From positions 1 to 5,189 of the forward strand of contig CABTAA010000122.1 in assembly GCA_902482615.1 (NCBI GenBank): a stretch of DNA of 5,189 bases, read 5' to 3'. The DNA comes from an uncultured Collinsella sp. (GTDB lineage Bacteria > Actinomycetota > Coriobacteriia > Coriobacteriales > Coriobacteriaceae). The notes below the pieces were generated by a model. That model was not told the origin of the DNA. It saw only the letters and a list, made by a program, of their open reading frames with translations, and ran no database searches. Of the stretch, positions 1-4,339 are shown piece after piece. The position numbers and the translations under genes were made by a program. How positions within the stretch are numbered: the stretch's first letter is position 1; each line of letters begins with the position of its first letter.

Positions 1-498
<498 letters not shown>

Positions 499-637
499 GG
501 GTTCGTCCTTTCTCTTCCGGGCGCGCGGGCCGAGTCGCCGTGCCCACGCGCCTTACCTTTCGGGTTCACCATCCATGGTGGGGCGCGTTTCTAACGAAGC
601 TGTAACGGCCGTTGGGCTCTTTTGGCGCCAGCCCTTC

Positions 638-689
638 TCGACCCGTACGCCACTCATGGTATGTTTATCGCGATAACAAGGACGGAGGT
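638..689 (+). promoter_or_regulatory. Putative promoter, palindromic operator and RBS of the tetR-like gene
   Basis: A perfect 12-bp palindrome, TTATCGCGATAA, sits at 665-676. It overlaps the end of an extended -10-like element TGGTATGTT (657-665). A weak -35 TCGACC (638-643) lies 16 bp upstream of TATGTT. GGAGGT at 684-689 is the ribosome-binding site for the GTG at 694. A palindrome over the expected transcription start, just ahead of a TetR N-terminus, is the usual layout of an autoregulatory TetR operator. It could also serve the divergent ABC gene. The palindrome is seen directly; the promoter boxes are weak matches. Confidence 0.5.
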
Positions 690-693
690 GCCC

Positions 694-795
694 GTGGCAC
701 GCAATAAGTACCCGGAGGAGACGGTCGAGAAGATTCTCGACGTTGCCGAGCGGCTCCTCGTGGAGCGCGGCTACGAGCACACCACGATGATCTGA
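694..795 (+). pseudogene. TetR/AcrR-family regulator, 5' fragment (33 codons)
   Basis: The reading frame from GTG at 694 gives a classic TetR N-terminus: basic start (MARNKYPEET), first helix (VEKILDVAERLLVERG), then YEHTTMI, where the helix-turn-helix should begin. A stop codon follows at 793-795. TetR proteins are about 180-220 residues long and the DNA-binding recognition helix lies downstream of this point, so the product cannot function. The break coincides with the start of homology to an HsdS subunit, so a rearrangement rather than a point mutation truncated the gene. The rest of the regulator is not found elsewhere in the window. Its start signals (GGAGGT and palindrome) are intact, so a 33-residue peptide may still be made. 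Confidence 0.85.
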
Positions 796-976
796 AGAGC
801 AATACGCTAAATCGAAAAAGGCAATCGAAGCCGCGCCTGTGGACTTATCGAGGGTTGAGATTCCCGCCCCATCCATCGCCACCCAGCGGAAGGTCGTCGA
901 CATCCTCGACCGCTTCGACTCCCTAACGAAATCGCTCACCGACGGTAGGATAAACCCCCATGAATATATGAATTGA
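794..976 (+). pseudogene. Type I restriction-modification specificity subunit (HsdS), internal/C-terminal fragment
   Basis: The frame beginning at 794 reads EEQYAKSKKAIEAAPVDLSR, then VEIPAPSIATQRKVVDILDR, then FDSLTKSLTDG. This is the end of a target-recognition domain followed by the conserved 'IPxPxxxxQrkIVxILDrFdxLt' helix of HsdS proteins, which normally recruits HsdM. No start codon or 5' part is present; the upstream in-frame stop is at 788-790. After TDG the expected 'LPAEIxARRKQYEYYRxxLL' coiled-coil end is missing and is replaced by RINPHEYMN and a stop at 974. The fragment is therefore cut at both ends. No hsdM, hsdR or site-specific recombinase is visible here. HsdS genes often recombine through such conserved segments, which may explain the scar. 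It is fused out of frame to the tetR fragment. Confidence 0.82.
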
Positions 977-984
977 CCTGCTGA

Positions 985-1002
985 CTCCAATGAAGATTGG
1001 AG
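985..1002 (+). other. Hairpin after the HsdS fragment
   Basis: CTCCAAT (985-991) and ATTGGAG (996-1002) form a perfect 7-bp stem with a GAAG loop. No run of T follows, so it is a poor rho-independent terminator on either strand. Its role is unknown; it may simply mark the edge of the inserted piece. Confidence 0.35.
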
Positions 1003-1072
1003 GGTAACTGCCAGGGGTGACGGCCCAGCGAGTGTTATTTTGCGAGCTATGCGCATTGAAAGCGACCTTTCG

Positions 1073-1081
1073 TGGTATAAA
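1073..1081 (+). promoter_or_regulatory. Putative extended -10 promoter of the toxin-antitoxin locus
   Basis: TGGTATAAA matches the extended -10 pattern TGnTATAAT in five of six hexamer positions. No well-spaced -35 is visible: TTGAAA at 1056-1061 is only 14 bp away. Transcription would begin near 1088, just ahead of the structured repeats and about 145 nt before the toxin start codon. This placement suits a type III toxin-antitoxin operon, where antitoxin RNA and toxin mRNA share one promoter. Confidence 0.4.
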
Positions 1082-1086
1082 CTACT

Positions 1087-1182
1087 TGCCGGAAGCCGCG
1101 GCTTTCAGAGTACGGCTTACGTGTACGTTTAACCTCCGTGGGCGACGGGGTGCCGCAAGGCGTAGAATATCGCCCACCTGTA
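1087..1182 (+). ncRNA. Candidate type III antitoxin RNA (two degenerate ~57-nt units)
   Basis: The stretch holds no credible coding frame but shows structure. Aligned at an offset of 57 nt, GCCGC at 1095 and at 1152 start two copies that share AGA-TA-GC-AC-TGTA: AGAGTACGGCTTACGTGTA at 1107-1125 and AGAATATCGCCCACCTGTA at 1164-1182, 13 of 19 identical, with four of the six differences transitions. Each copy is preceded by a small hairpin: AAGC/GCTT within the palindrome at 1093-1104, and GTGCC-GCAA-GGCGT at 1150-1163. A longer stem pairs GTGGGCGA (1138-1145) with TCGCCCAC (1170-1177) around the second hairpin. Type III antitoxins are known to be short tandem RNA repeats directly upstream of their toxin. 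The repeat identity is modest, so the antitoxin call rests mainly on position beside the toxin. Confidence 0.42.
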
Positions 1183-1206
1183 GGGGCCTGCAGCGATGCG
1201 GGCCCC
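1183..1206 (+). terminator. GNRA-capped hairpin, likely leaky attenuator between RNA antitoxin and toxin gene
   Basis: GGGGCCTGCA (1183-1192) pairs with TGCGGGCCCC (1197-1206) over 10 bp with a single G-U wobble, closed by a GCGA tetraloop of the stable GNRA class. No T run follows, so termination would be partial at most. Type III systems usually have a leaky terminator here, which makes antitoxin RNA exceed toxin mRNA. The toxin ribosome-binding site AAGGGGG (1217-1223) begins 10 nt after the hairpin. Confidence 0.55.
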
Positions 1207-1231
1207 GCTTCGTATGAAGGGGGCGTAACCG

Positions 1232-1681
1232 ATGAAGATCGTATCCATCTCCCAGGACTTCTTCGACCTCGTCGAGGGCGACCGCGAGCTCATGCTTAAG
1301 CACAATCGCCCCTGCATCGTGGTGGTGAGGCTGCGTTTCCGCGGGAAGCGCAGGGACTTCGCCGTGCCGCTGCGTTCCAACATCGCCCCTAACGTGCCCA
1401 AAGACCAGTACTTTGCGTTGCCACCCCGCCCCACGACGCGCCCCGGCTGCCGCCACGGCATCCACTACATCAAGATGTTCCCCATAACCAAGGCCTACCA
1501 GCGCCGCTTCAGGACCGAGGGCTCGGCCTACTACGAGACGCTCCAGCGCATCATCGATGGCAACACCAAGCGCATTGTCTCCGAGTGCCAGGCGTACCTC
1601 GACCGCTACGAGCGCGAGGGAAGGCCTTGCTTTGCCGTCGACATCGACCGCATCGTGGGGCTGCTGGAGGGCGAGAAGTAG
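1232..1681 (+). CDS. Type III toxin-antitoxin toxin, ToxN/AbiQ-like endoribonuclease
   Basis: The 149-residue protein resembles the ToxN/AbiQ/CptN/TenpN toxins: small endoribonucleases that cut mRNA and their own repeat RNA antitoxin, and that often stop phage growth by abortive infection. Seen features are the N-terminal strand MKIVSISQDFFDLV, a second strand IVVVRLRFRGKRRDFAVPLRSN (29-50) matching the family's 'ivkl..kg..yfvPLrSn' core, the segment HGIHYIKMFPI (75-85) matching 'nl.kMiPv', and a helical C-terminus (about 95-147). Length is within the 145-200 usual for the family. The start is fixed by AAGGGGG 8 nt upstream. No protein antitoxin gene is adjacent; instead a structured non-coding stretch with a hairpin lies upstream, as expected for type III. 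The gene looks intact. Assignment to the CptIN or TenpIN subtype rather than ToxIN cannot be settled by eye. Confidence 0.78.
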   Translation: MKIVSISQDFFDLVEGDRELMLKHNRPCIVVVRLRFRGKRRDFAVPLRSNIAPNVPKDQYFALPPRPTTRPGCRHGIHYIKMFPITKAYQRRFRTEGSAYYETLQRIIDGNTKRIVSECQAYLDRYEREGRPCFAVDIDRIVGLLEGEK

Positions 1682-1689
1682 GGCACCTC

Positions 1690-1705
1690 GGCTCAGTCTT
1701 GAGCC
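1690..1705 (+). other. Short hairpin between the toxin stop codon and the terminator
   Basis: GGCTCA (1690-1695) and TGAGCC (1700-1705) form a perfect 6-bp stem with a GTCT loop. It directly abuts the terminator hairpin that starts at 1706, so the transcript ends in two stacked hairpins. It may protect the 3' end of the toxin mRNA. Confidence 0.45.
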
Positions 1706-1728
1706 ATGCGGAGCCGCTCCGCATTTTT
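1706..1728 (+). terminator. Rho-independent terminator of the toxin gene
   Basis: ATGCGGAG (1706-1713) pairs perfectly with CTCCGCAT (1717-1724) around a CCG loop, followed by TTTT to 1728 (five T in total including the stem end). It lies 24 nt after the toxin stop codon and closes the toxin-antitoxin transcript. Confidence 0.8.
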
Positions 1729-1889
1729 GAACGCCGCGTGTGCGTCCCAAATACTTGAGAAACAAGCTGTGAAGTGCGGTGGCGCGCACGTGCCCGTGCA
1801 TAGCCGTCACCATCAGCGTCTACGCGGCGTCGGCTTCAAGTGGAACTGGCGCCGCTGCTGTATATGGTTTGCCTTGCTGCAAATAGCGA
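1729..1889. other. Intergenic stretch with no supported gene
   Basis: This stretch lies between the toxin terminator and the 3' end of the minus-strand yjdF gene. Frames on both strands give no recognisable protein and no ribosome-binding site with a plausible start. No convincing hairpin plus T-run terminator for yjdF was seen. It is probably a decayed spacer. Confidence 0.5.
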
Positions 1890-2309
1890 TCAATGCCCGC
1901 GATGTTTCTGCTTGCGCTTCAACTTTCGCTGCTCGAAGCGCGTCTCCGCCTCATCCGCGCGACGCTGAATTCTTGCTTGAGCCGACTCCCGCTTCATCGC
2001 TTCCCGCTGTGCCGCGAGCGCCTGTTGTGCCTTGGTGCTCACCGCGGGCCGTTTAAGGGCTTTCGCTGCCTCGCGGGCGCGCCGCTTGGGGTTCTTCGCG
2101 GGCTTGCTTGTTTCAGTGACTTTGTCGCCGAAGAACGAGAGCTTCTCCCATTCGCTTGTAACGAATCGCAGGATCTCCTCATCGGACGGCTCCGCGCCGA
2201 AGACGATGCGAGCGACGCCGTACCTTCCGTCCTCGACATGCTCCGCCAGCCCGACCCAGAATTGACCGTCGTGATATACGGTCAGGGTGGACGACACGCT
2301 GATCTGCAT
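1890..2309 (-). CDS. yjdF: YjdF family protein (DUF2992), riboswitch-associated RNA-binding-like protein
   Basis: The 139-residue protein has the full YjdF architecture. An N-terminal beta-rich region (MQISVSSTLTVYHDGQFWVG, then GRYGVARIVFGAEPSDEEI) is followed by a very basic helical tail from about residue 72 (NPKRRAREAAKAL, VSTKAQQALAAQREAMKRE) ending in KHRGH, the family's hallmark terminus. The exact function is unknown. In Firmicutes the gene is controlled by the yjdF riboswitch, which binds azaaromatic compounds, so a role in coping with such compounds is inferred. The frame stays open upstream to 2519, but the real start is the ATG at 2309: AAAGGAGG lies 8 nt before it and the family begins with this MQIS-type strand. 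The upstream in-frame extension overlaps the riboswitch and promoter and is not coding. The gene appears to be monocistronic. Confidence 0.93.
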   Translation of the reverse strand: MQISVSSTLTVYHDGQFWVGLAEHVEDGRYGVARIVFGAEPSDEEILRFVTSEWEKLSFFGDKVTETSKPAKNPKRRAREAAKALKRPAVSTKAQQALAAQREAMKRESAQARIQRRADEAETRFEQRKLKRKQKHRGH

Positions 2310-2334
2310 GGTTGGTTCCTCCTTTATGTAGATG

Positions 2335-2430
2335 ACCATGCAGAGAAGGGACAACCAAGGAGGCAGGTTACTGATGCGGACTAGCGCACGCCCACGACTA
2401 CCCGACGGGGACTGTGTTTTCATCTCTGGT
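2335..2430 (-). promoter_or_regulatory. yjdF-motif riboswitch (putative azaaromatic-sensing RNA) upstream of yjdF
   Basis: On the minus strand the leader reads CCAGAGATGAAAACACAG, then CGTCGGGTAGTC, CTAGTCCGCATCAGTAACC and TGCCTCCTTGG, much like the conserved core of the yjdF motif as I recall it. Pairing is visible: CAGAGA (2428-2423) with TCTCTG (2346-2341) closes a domain of about 88 nt, and GATG (2424-2421) can alternatively pair with CATC (2376-2373). The 3' part carries CCTCCTT (2363-2357), fully complementary to AAGGAGG in the ribosome-binding site (2324-2318). Adjacent GGTTG can also pair with CAACC just before the start codon. This suggests control of translation by sequestering the RBS. 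The call is from remembered consensus plus gene context; no covariance search was run. Confidence 0.78.
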
Positions 2431-2436
2431 GGTTGG

Positions 2437-2445
2437 ATTGTAGCA
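2437..2445 (-). promoter_or_regulatory. Extended -10 promoter of the yjdF transcript
   Basis: On the minus strand TGCTACAAT gives a TGn extension plus TACAAT (five of six to consensus). Transcription would start near 2430, right at the 5' edge of the riboswitch. The -35 region is poor, as is common for extended -10 promoters. Confidence 0.55.
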
Positions 2446-2521
2446 CGTGCGAATGCGCCCGGCATCGCTGCTGACATGGCGCTACTGGGATTCGCTCCTT
2501 GATGCATCCTTGTGCACATTG

Positions 2522-2572
2522 CCTTCTCGGTTTCGAAACTTTAGAAATAATCGAGTTTCGAAACCGAGAAGG
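2522..2572. repeat. Perfect 19-bp inverted repeat with nested palindromes (putative operator)
   Basis: The arms at 2522-2540 and 2554-2572 are exact reverse complements (CCTTCTCGGTTTCGAAACT and its complement), separated by 13 bp of AT-rich DNA. Each arm contains the 10-bp palindrome GTTTCGAAAC (2530-2539 and 2555-2564), with centres 25 bp apart, so four half-sites are present. This suits two protein dimers bound side by side. The right arm ends in AGAAGG, part of the ribosome-binding site for the ATG at 2581, so the same sequence in RNA could fold and hide that site. It sits directly before an ATPase remnant and was probably its autoregulatory control element. Confidence 0.8.
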
Positions 2573-2580
2573 AGTGGATT

Positions 2581-2848
2581 ATGGCTTGGGTAGACCGCAA
2601 TACGTACCGACTCCACCGTGTTGGAGAGGCTGGCCGAGTACATGATGGACAACTCCGGCAACCTCAACTCGCCCAACAACATCGCCAACGTCCTCGACGC
2701 CAACAGGGTTCCCACCAACCACGTCACCGTCGGGCGCTATATCTCGTACCTCCGCGACGCTTTCGCCTTCTATGAGGCGAAGCGCTACGACATCAAGGGG
2801 AAGAAGTACATCACTAACCGAAGAGGACTCCTCACCGAATTCCCTTGA
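2581..2848 (+). pseudogene. AAA_14/DUF4143-type ATPase gene remnant (start and C-terminal part, middle deleted)
   Basis: The intact start region (AGAAGGAG then ATG at 2581) opens a frame MAWVDRNTYR that resembles the N-terminus of this ATPase family, which normally runs on to a Walker A loop. Near 2606 the sequence switches frame and gives TDSTVLERLAEYMMDNSGNL, then NIANVLDANRVPTNHVTVGR, then YISYLRDAFAFYEAKRYDIK. That is the winged-helix-like segment of the same family ('LL..i..yl.dN.G...S...IA..L.......s..TV..Yi..L.dafl.y...RyDiKGk..L'). About 200 codons with the P-loop and Walker B are missing. The end is also damaged: GKKYI is followed by an unrelated TNRRGLLTEFP and a stop at 2846. The product cannot be an ATPase. 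Frame breaks and truncation are seen directly; the family call is from pattern. Confidence 0.75.
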
Positions 2849-2860
2849 GATCGGTCGGCA

Positions 2861-3301
2861 TTATCGAGCGTGGGCGTTATCGTAGGTATCTTTGATTTCT
2901 TCCGGCAAATTGTCGGGAATCAGCGCCTTCACCCTATCCTCGTTGCCATCTTGGATCGCCTGCTCGTAGTACCAGCATTTGAACTTCAACATATCCAGCG
3001 CACGGTTCATGTTTGCGATCTCCGACTCCATGTGGGCCCTTCGCTCCTCGAACATGGCCTTGCGCTTGGGATATGTCGATGGGCCCTCCGCGCACCATTC
3101 CATGAACAGTCGGATGTCCTTAATCTCCATTCCAGCCTTCTTCAGGCATTCGATGACCCGAAGCGCCTCGAGTTCCGTATCGCCGAATCGGCGAATACCG
3201 GACGTCCGCTCCAGCCCCGGGAACAATCCCTGCTTGTCGTAATACCGCAGCGTTGAGGCGGGCAAGCCGAACATTTCCGCCACCTGTCCGATTGTGTACA
3301 T
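2861..3301 (-). CDS. MerR-family transcriptional regulator
   Basis: This 146-residue DNA-binding regulator begins MYTIGQVAEMFGLPASTLRY, the typical MerR helix-turn-helix, followed by the wing YDKQGLFPGLERTSGIRRFG and the 'LEALRVIECLKKAGMEIKDI' helices (about 44-63). A dimerisation helix spans about 75-117 and includes KFKCWYYEQA, a motif common in MerR regulators placed beside oxidoreductase genes. Cysteines occur at 52, 70 and 109, but there is no metal-binding Cys cluster, so metal sensing is unlikely. An electrophile or aromatic effector is a guess. The start at 3301 is preceded by GGAGGGG. The gene is divergent from the flavodoxin-remnant/cupin/hydrolase operon, whose promoter carries a MerR-type inverted repeat 35 bp away. 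It is probably the activator of that operon. It converges with the ATPase remnant, 12 bp away. Confidence 0.92.
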   Translation of the reverse strand: MYTIGQVAEMFGLPASTLRYYDKQGLFPGLERTSGIRRFGDTELEALRVIECLKKAGMEIKDIRLFMEWCAEGPSTYPKRKAMFEERRAHMESEIANMNRALDMLKFKCWYYEQAIQDGNEDRVKALIPDNLPEEIKDTYDNAHAR

Positions 3302-3332
3302 GGCCCCTCCGAATAAATCTCGAATTCATTCC

Positions 3333-3363
3333 TTGACCTAAAGTCAGGTTTAGGTATTACCTT
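3333..3363 (+). promoter_or_regulatory. MerR-type promoter with operator in a 19-bp spacer
   Basis: The -35 box TTGACC (3333-3338) and the -10-like TACCTT (3358-3363) are 19 bp apart, the overlong spacer that MerR activators correct by twisting the DNA. Within it lies a perfect inverted repeat ACCTAAA-GTCAGG-TTTAGGT (3336-3355; arms 7, gap 6). This matches the usual MerR operator layout. An alternative -10, TATTAC at 3355-3360, would give a 16-bp spacer. The site lies between the MerR gene and the plus-strand operon and could also autoregulate the former. Confidence 0.8.
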
Positions 3364-3406
3364 CATTCTCGTCAATACAAATCGGTAGCGCAAGGGGTGG
3401 TCCGTA

Positions 3407-3505
3407 ATGGGCAAAACGGTTTTCGCCGGCGGCGTGAACGGTGTGGGCGATATCGCCGGGCATCCCGCTCTGGAACAGGCGCAACGAATGGGCATGGAAA
3501 TCTAG
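3407..3505 (+). pseudogene. Flavodoxin/NADPH-dependent FMN-reductase-type protein, C-terminal remnant (32 codons)
   Basis: The frame from ATG at 3407 reads MGKTVFAGGVNGVGDIAGHP then ALEQAQRMGMEI and stops at 3503. This resembles the end of flavodoxin-fold proteins: the last beta strand ('GKxvfaxGVNgpGDI') and terminal helix ('gxPALeqAxxlGxxi'). Full proteins are about 150-200 residues and the FMN-binding N-terminal loops are absent. In-frame sequence upstream meets a stop at 3386. AAGGGG at 3392-3397 could still support translation from 3407. It is the first frame after the MerR-type promoter, so the operon probably once began with a complete flavodoxin gene that lost its 5' part. A functional short leader peptide is the alternative. 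The family call rests on a short stretch. Confidence 0.62.
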
Positions 3506-3548
3506 GCGGGCTACTTAGCCGCGCGGAGACAGATTCGTGTCCAGAACC

Positions 3549-3568
3549 ATCGATAGGAGGAAATCGAT
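3549..3568 (+). promoter_or_regulatory. RBS displayed in a hairpin loop, deciding the start of the cupin fusion gene
   Basis: ATCGAT (3549-3554) and ATCGAT (3563-3568) flank AGGAGGAA. They can pair as a 6-bp stem that leaves the near-perfect Shine-Dalgarno sequence in an 8-nt loop. AGGAGG (3555-3560) is 9 nt before ATG 3570 and rules out the in-frame GTG at 3537 as the start. Whether the small stem matters is unknown. Confidence 0.5.
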
Positions 3569-3569
3569 C

Positions 3570-4337
3570 ATGGCAATTAAACAGACGGCGGGTAGGGATG
3601 CTCTAGGGGACTTTGCCCCCAAATTCGCACAGCTCAACGACGACGTGCTGTTCGGCGAGGTGTGGAGCCGGGAGGGCGAGCTTTCCTTGCGCGACCGCAG
3701 CATAGTGACGATGGTTGCCCTGATGGCGCAGGGGCTGACGGACTCCTCGTTCCAATATCATCTGATGTCCGCAAAGAACAACGGGGTGACCAGGGCTGAG
3801 ATAGCGGAAATCATTACGCACGCGGCGTTTTACGCGGGATGGCCCAAGGCGTGGGCGGCCTTCCGCATGGCGAAGGAGGTCTGGGCGGACGAGGACGACG
3901 GCGCCGACGCAAAGGCCCGACACCAAAACGAGATGGCCTTTCCTATCGGTGCCCCCAACGACGCATTTGCGAAGTACTTTATCGGGCAAAGCTACCTCGC
4001 GCCCCTTTCCACCGAGCAGGTCGGCGTCTACAACGTGACGTTCGAGCCCGGCTGCCGCAACAACTGGCACGTCCATCACGCCAAAAGCGGTGGCGGACAG
4101 ATCCTCGTCTGTGTGGCCGGTCGAGGGTTTTACCAGGAATGGGGCAAATCGGCACAGGAGCTGCGCCCTGGCGACGTGGTCAACATCGCCCCGGGTGTGA
4201 AACATTGGCACGGAGCCGCGCCCGAGAGCTGGTTCTCCCATCTCGCGCTGGAGGTTCCGGGCGAGGAGGCCTCCAACGAGTGGTTGGAGCCCGTGATCGA
4301 CGAGCAATACCTTAAAGCGACCGACAAGGAGGCTTAG
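3570..4337 (+). CDS. Carboxymuconolactone decarboxylase (CMD)-like / cupin fusion protein
   Basis: This 255-residue, two-domain, soluble cytoplasmic protein has an N-terminal CMD/AhpD-fold helical domain (about 20-105). Signatures are LRDRSIVTMVALMAQGLT, FQYHLMSAKNNGVTRAEIAE and IITHAAFYAGWPKAW. It lacks the CxxC of AhpD-type peroxidases, so it fits the gamma-CMD type. The C-terminal cupin (about 140-230) has motif 1 at GCRNNWHVHHAKSGGGQ (161-177; H167, H169, H170, with Gln177 in the usual Glu position) and motif 2 at GDVVNIAPGVKHWHG (201-215; H212). This set can bind a divalent metal. Such fusions are common beside MerR regulators, flavodoxins and hydrolases, but their substrate is unknown. 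The start at 3570 follows AGGAGG. The next gene starts 2 nt after this stop and its RBS lies inside this gene, so the two are translationally linked. Nothing looks broken. Confidence 0.9.
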   Translation: MAIKQTAGRDALGDFAPKFAQLNDDVLFGEVWSREGELSLRDRSIVTMVALMAQGLTDSSFQYHLMSAKNNGVTRAEIAEIITHAAFYAGWPKAWAAFRMAKEVWADEDDGADAKARHQNEMAFPIGAPNDAFAKYFIGQSYLAPLSTEQVGVYNVTFEPGCRNNWHVHHAKSGGGQILVCVAGRGFYQEWGKSAQELRPGDVVNIAPGVKHWHGAAPESWFSHLALEVPGEEASNEWLEPVIDEQYLKATDKEA

Positions 4338-4339
4338 GC

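Noticed and set aside
566..613. Short palindromes CACCAT-CC-ATGGTG and AACGGCCGTT in the ABC/tetR intergenic region
   Set aside because: They are short, GC-rich and not placed on a convincing promoter. They could be operators, but the support is too weak beside the TTATCGCGATAA element.
553..1056. Minus-strand open frame of 167 codons across the tetR/hsdS scar
   Set aside because: It spans two independently recognisable plus-strand fragments and their junction, so its continuity is accidental.
1056..1081. TTGAAA / TATAAA as a standard -35/-10 pair
   Set aside because: The spacer is only 14 bp, too short for a normal sigma-70 promoter; the extended -10 reading is preferred.
1082..1813. Long open frame on the minus strand (243 codons) across the toxin gene
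   Set aside because: It is antisense to the toxin gene, has no ribosome-binding site, and its translation is low-complexity Ala/Arg/Gly/Val-rich, as expected from GC-rich antisense frames.
2310..2519. N-terminal extension of yjdF to an upstream ATG at 2519
   Set aside because: It has no RBS, does not resemble the family N-terminus, and overlaps the promoter and riboswitch. The ATG at 2309 has a strong SD.
3537..3569. GTG at 3537 as start of the CMD/cupin gene
   Set aside because: AGGAGG at 3555-3560 lies inside this extension and is correctly spaced for ATG 3570. The extra residues do not resemble the family.
3603..4307. Minus-strand open frame of 234 codons over the cupin fusion gene
   Set aside because: The plus frame has clear CMD and cupin motifs and a strong RBS; the minus frame shows no domain and is a GC-rich shadow.
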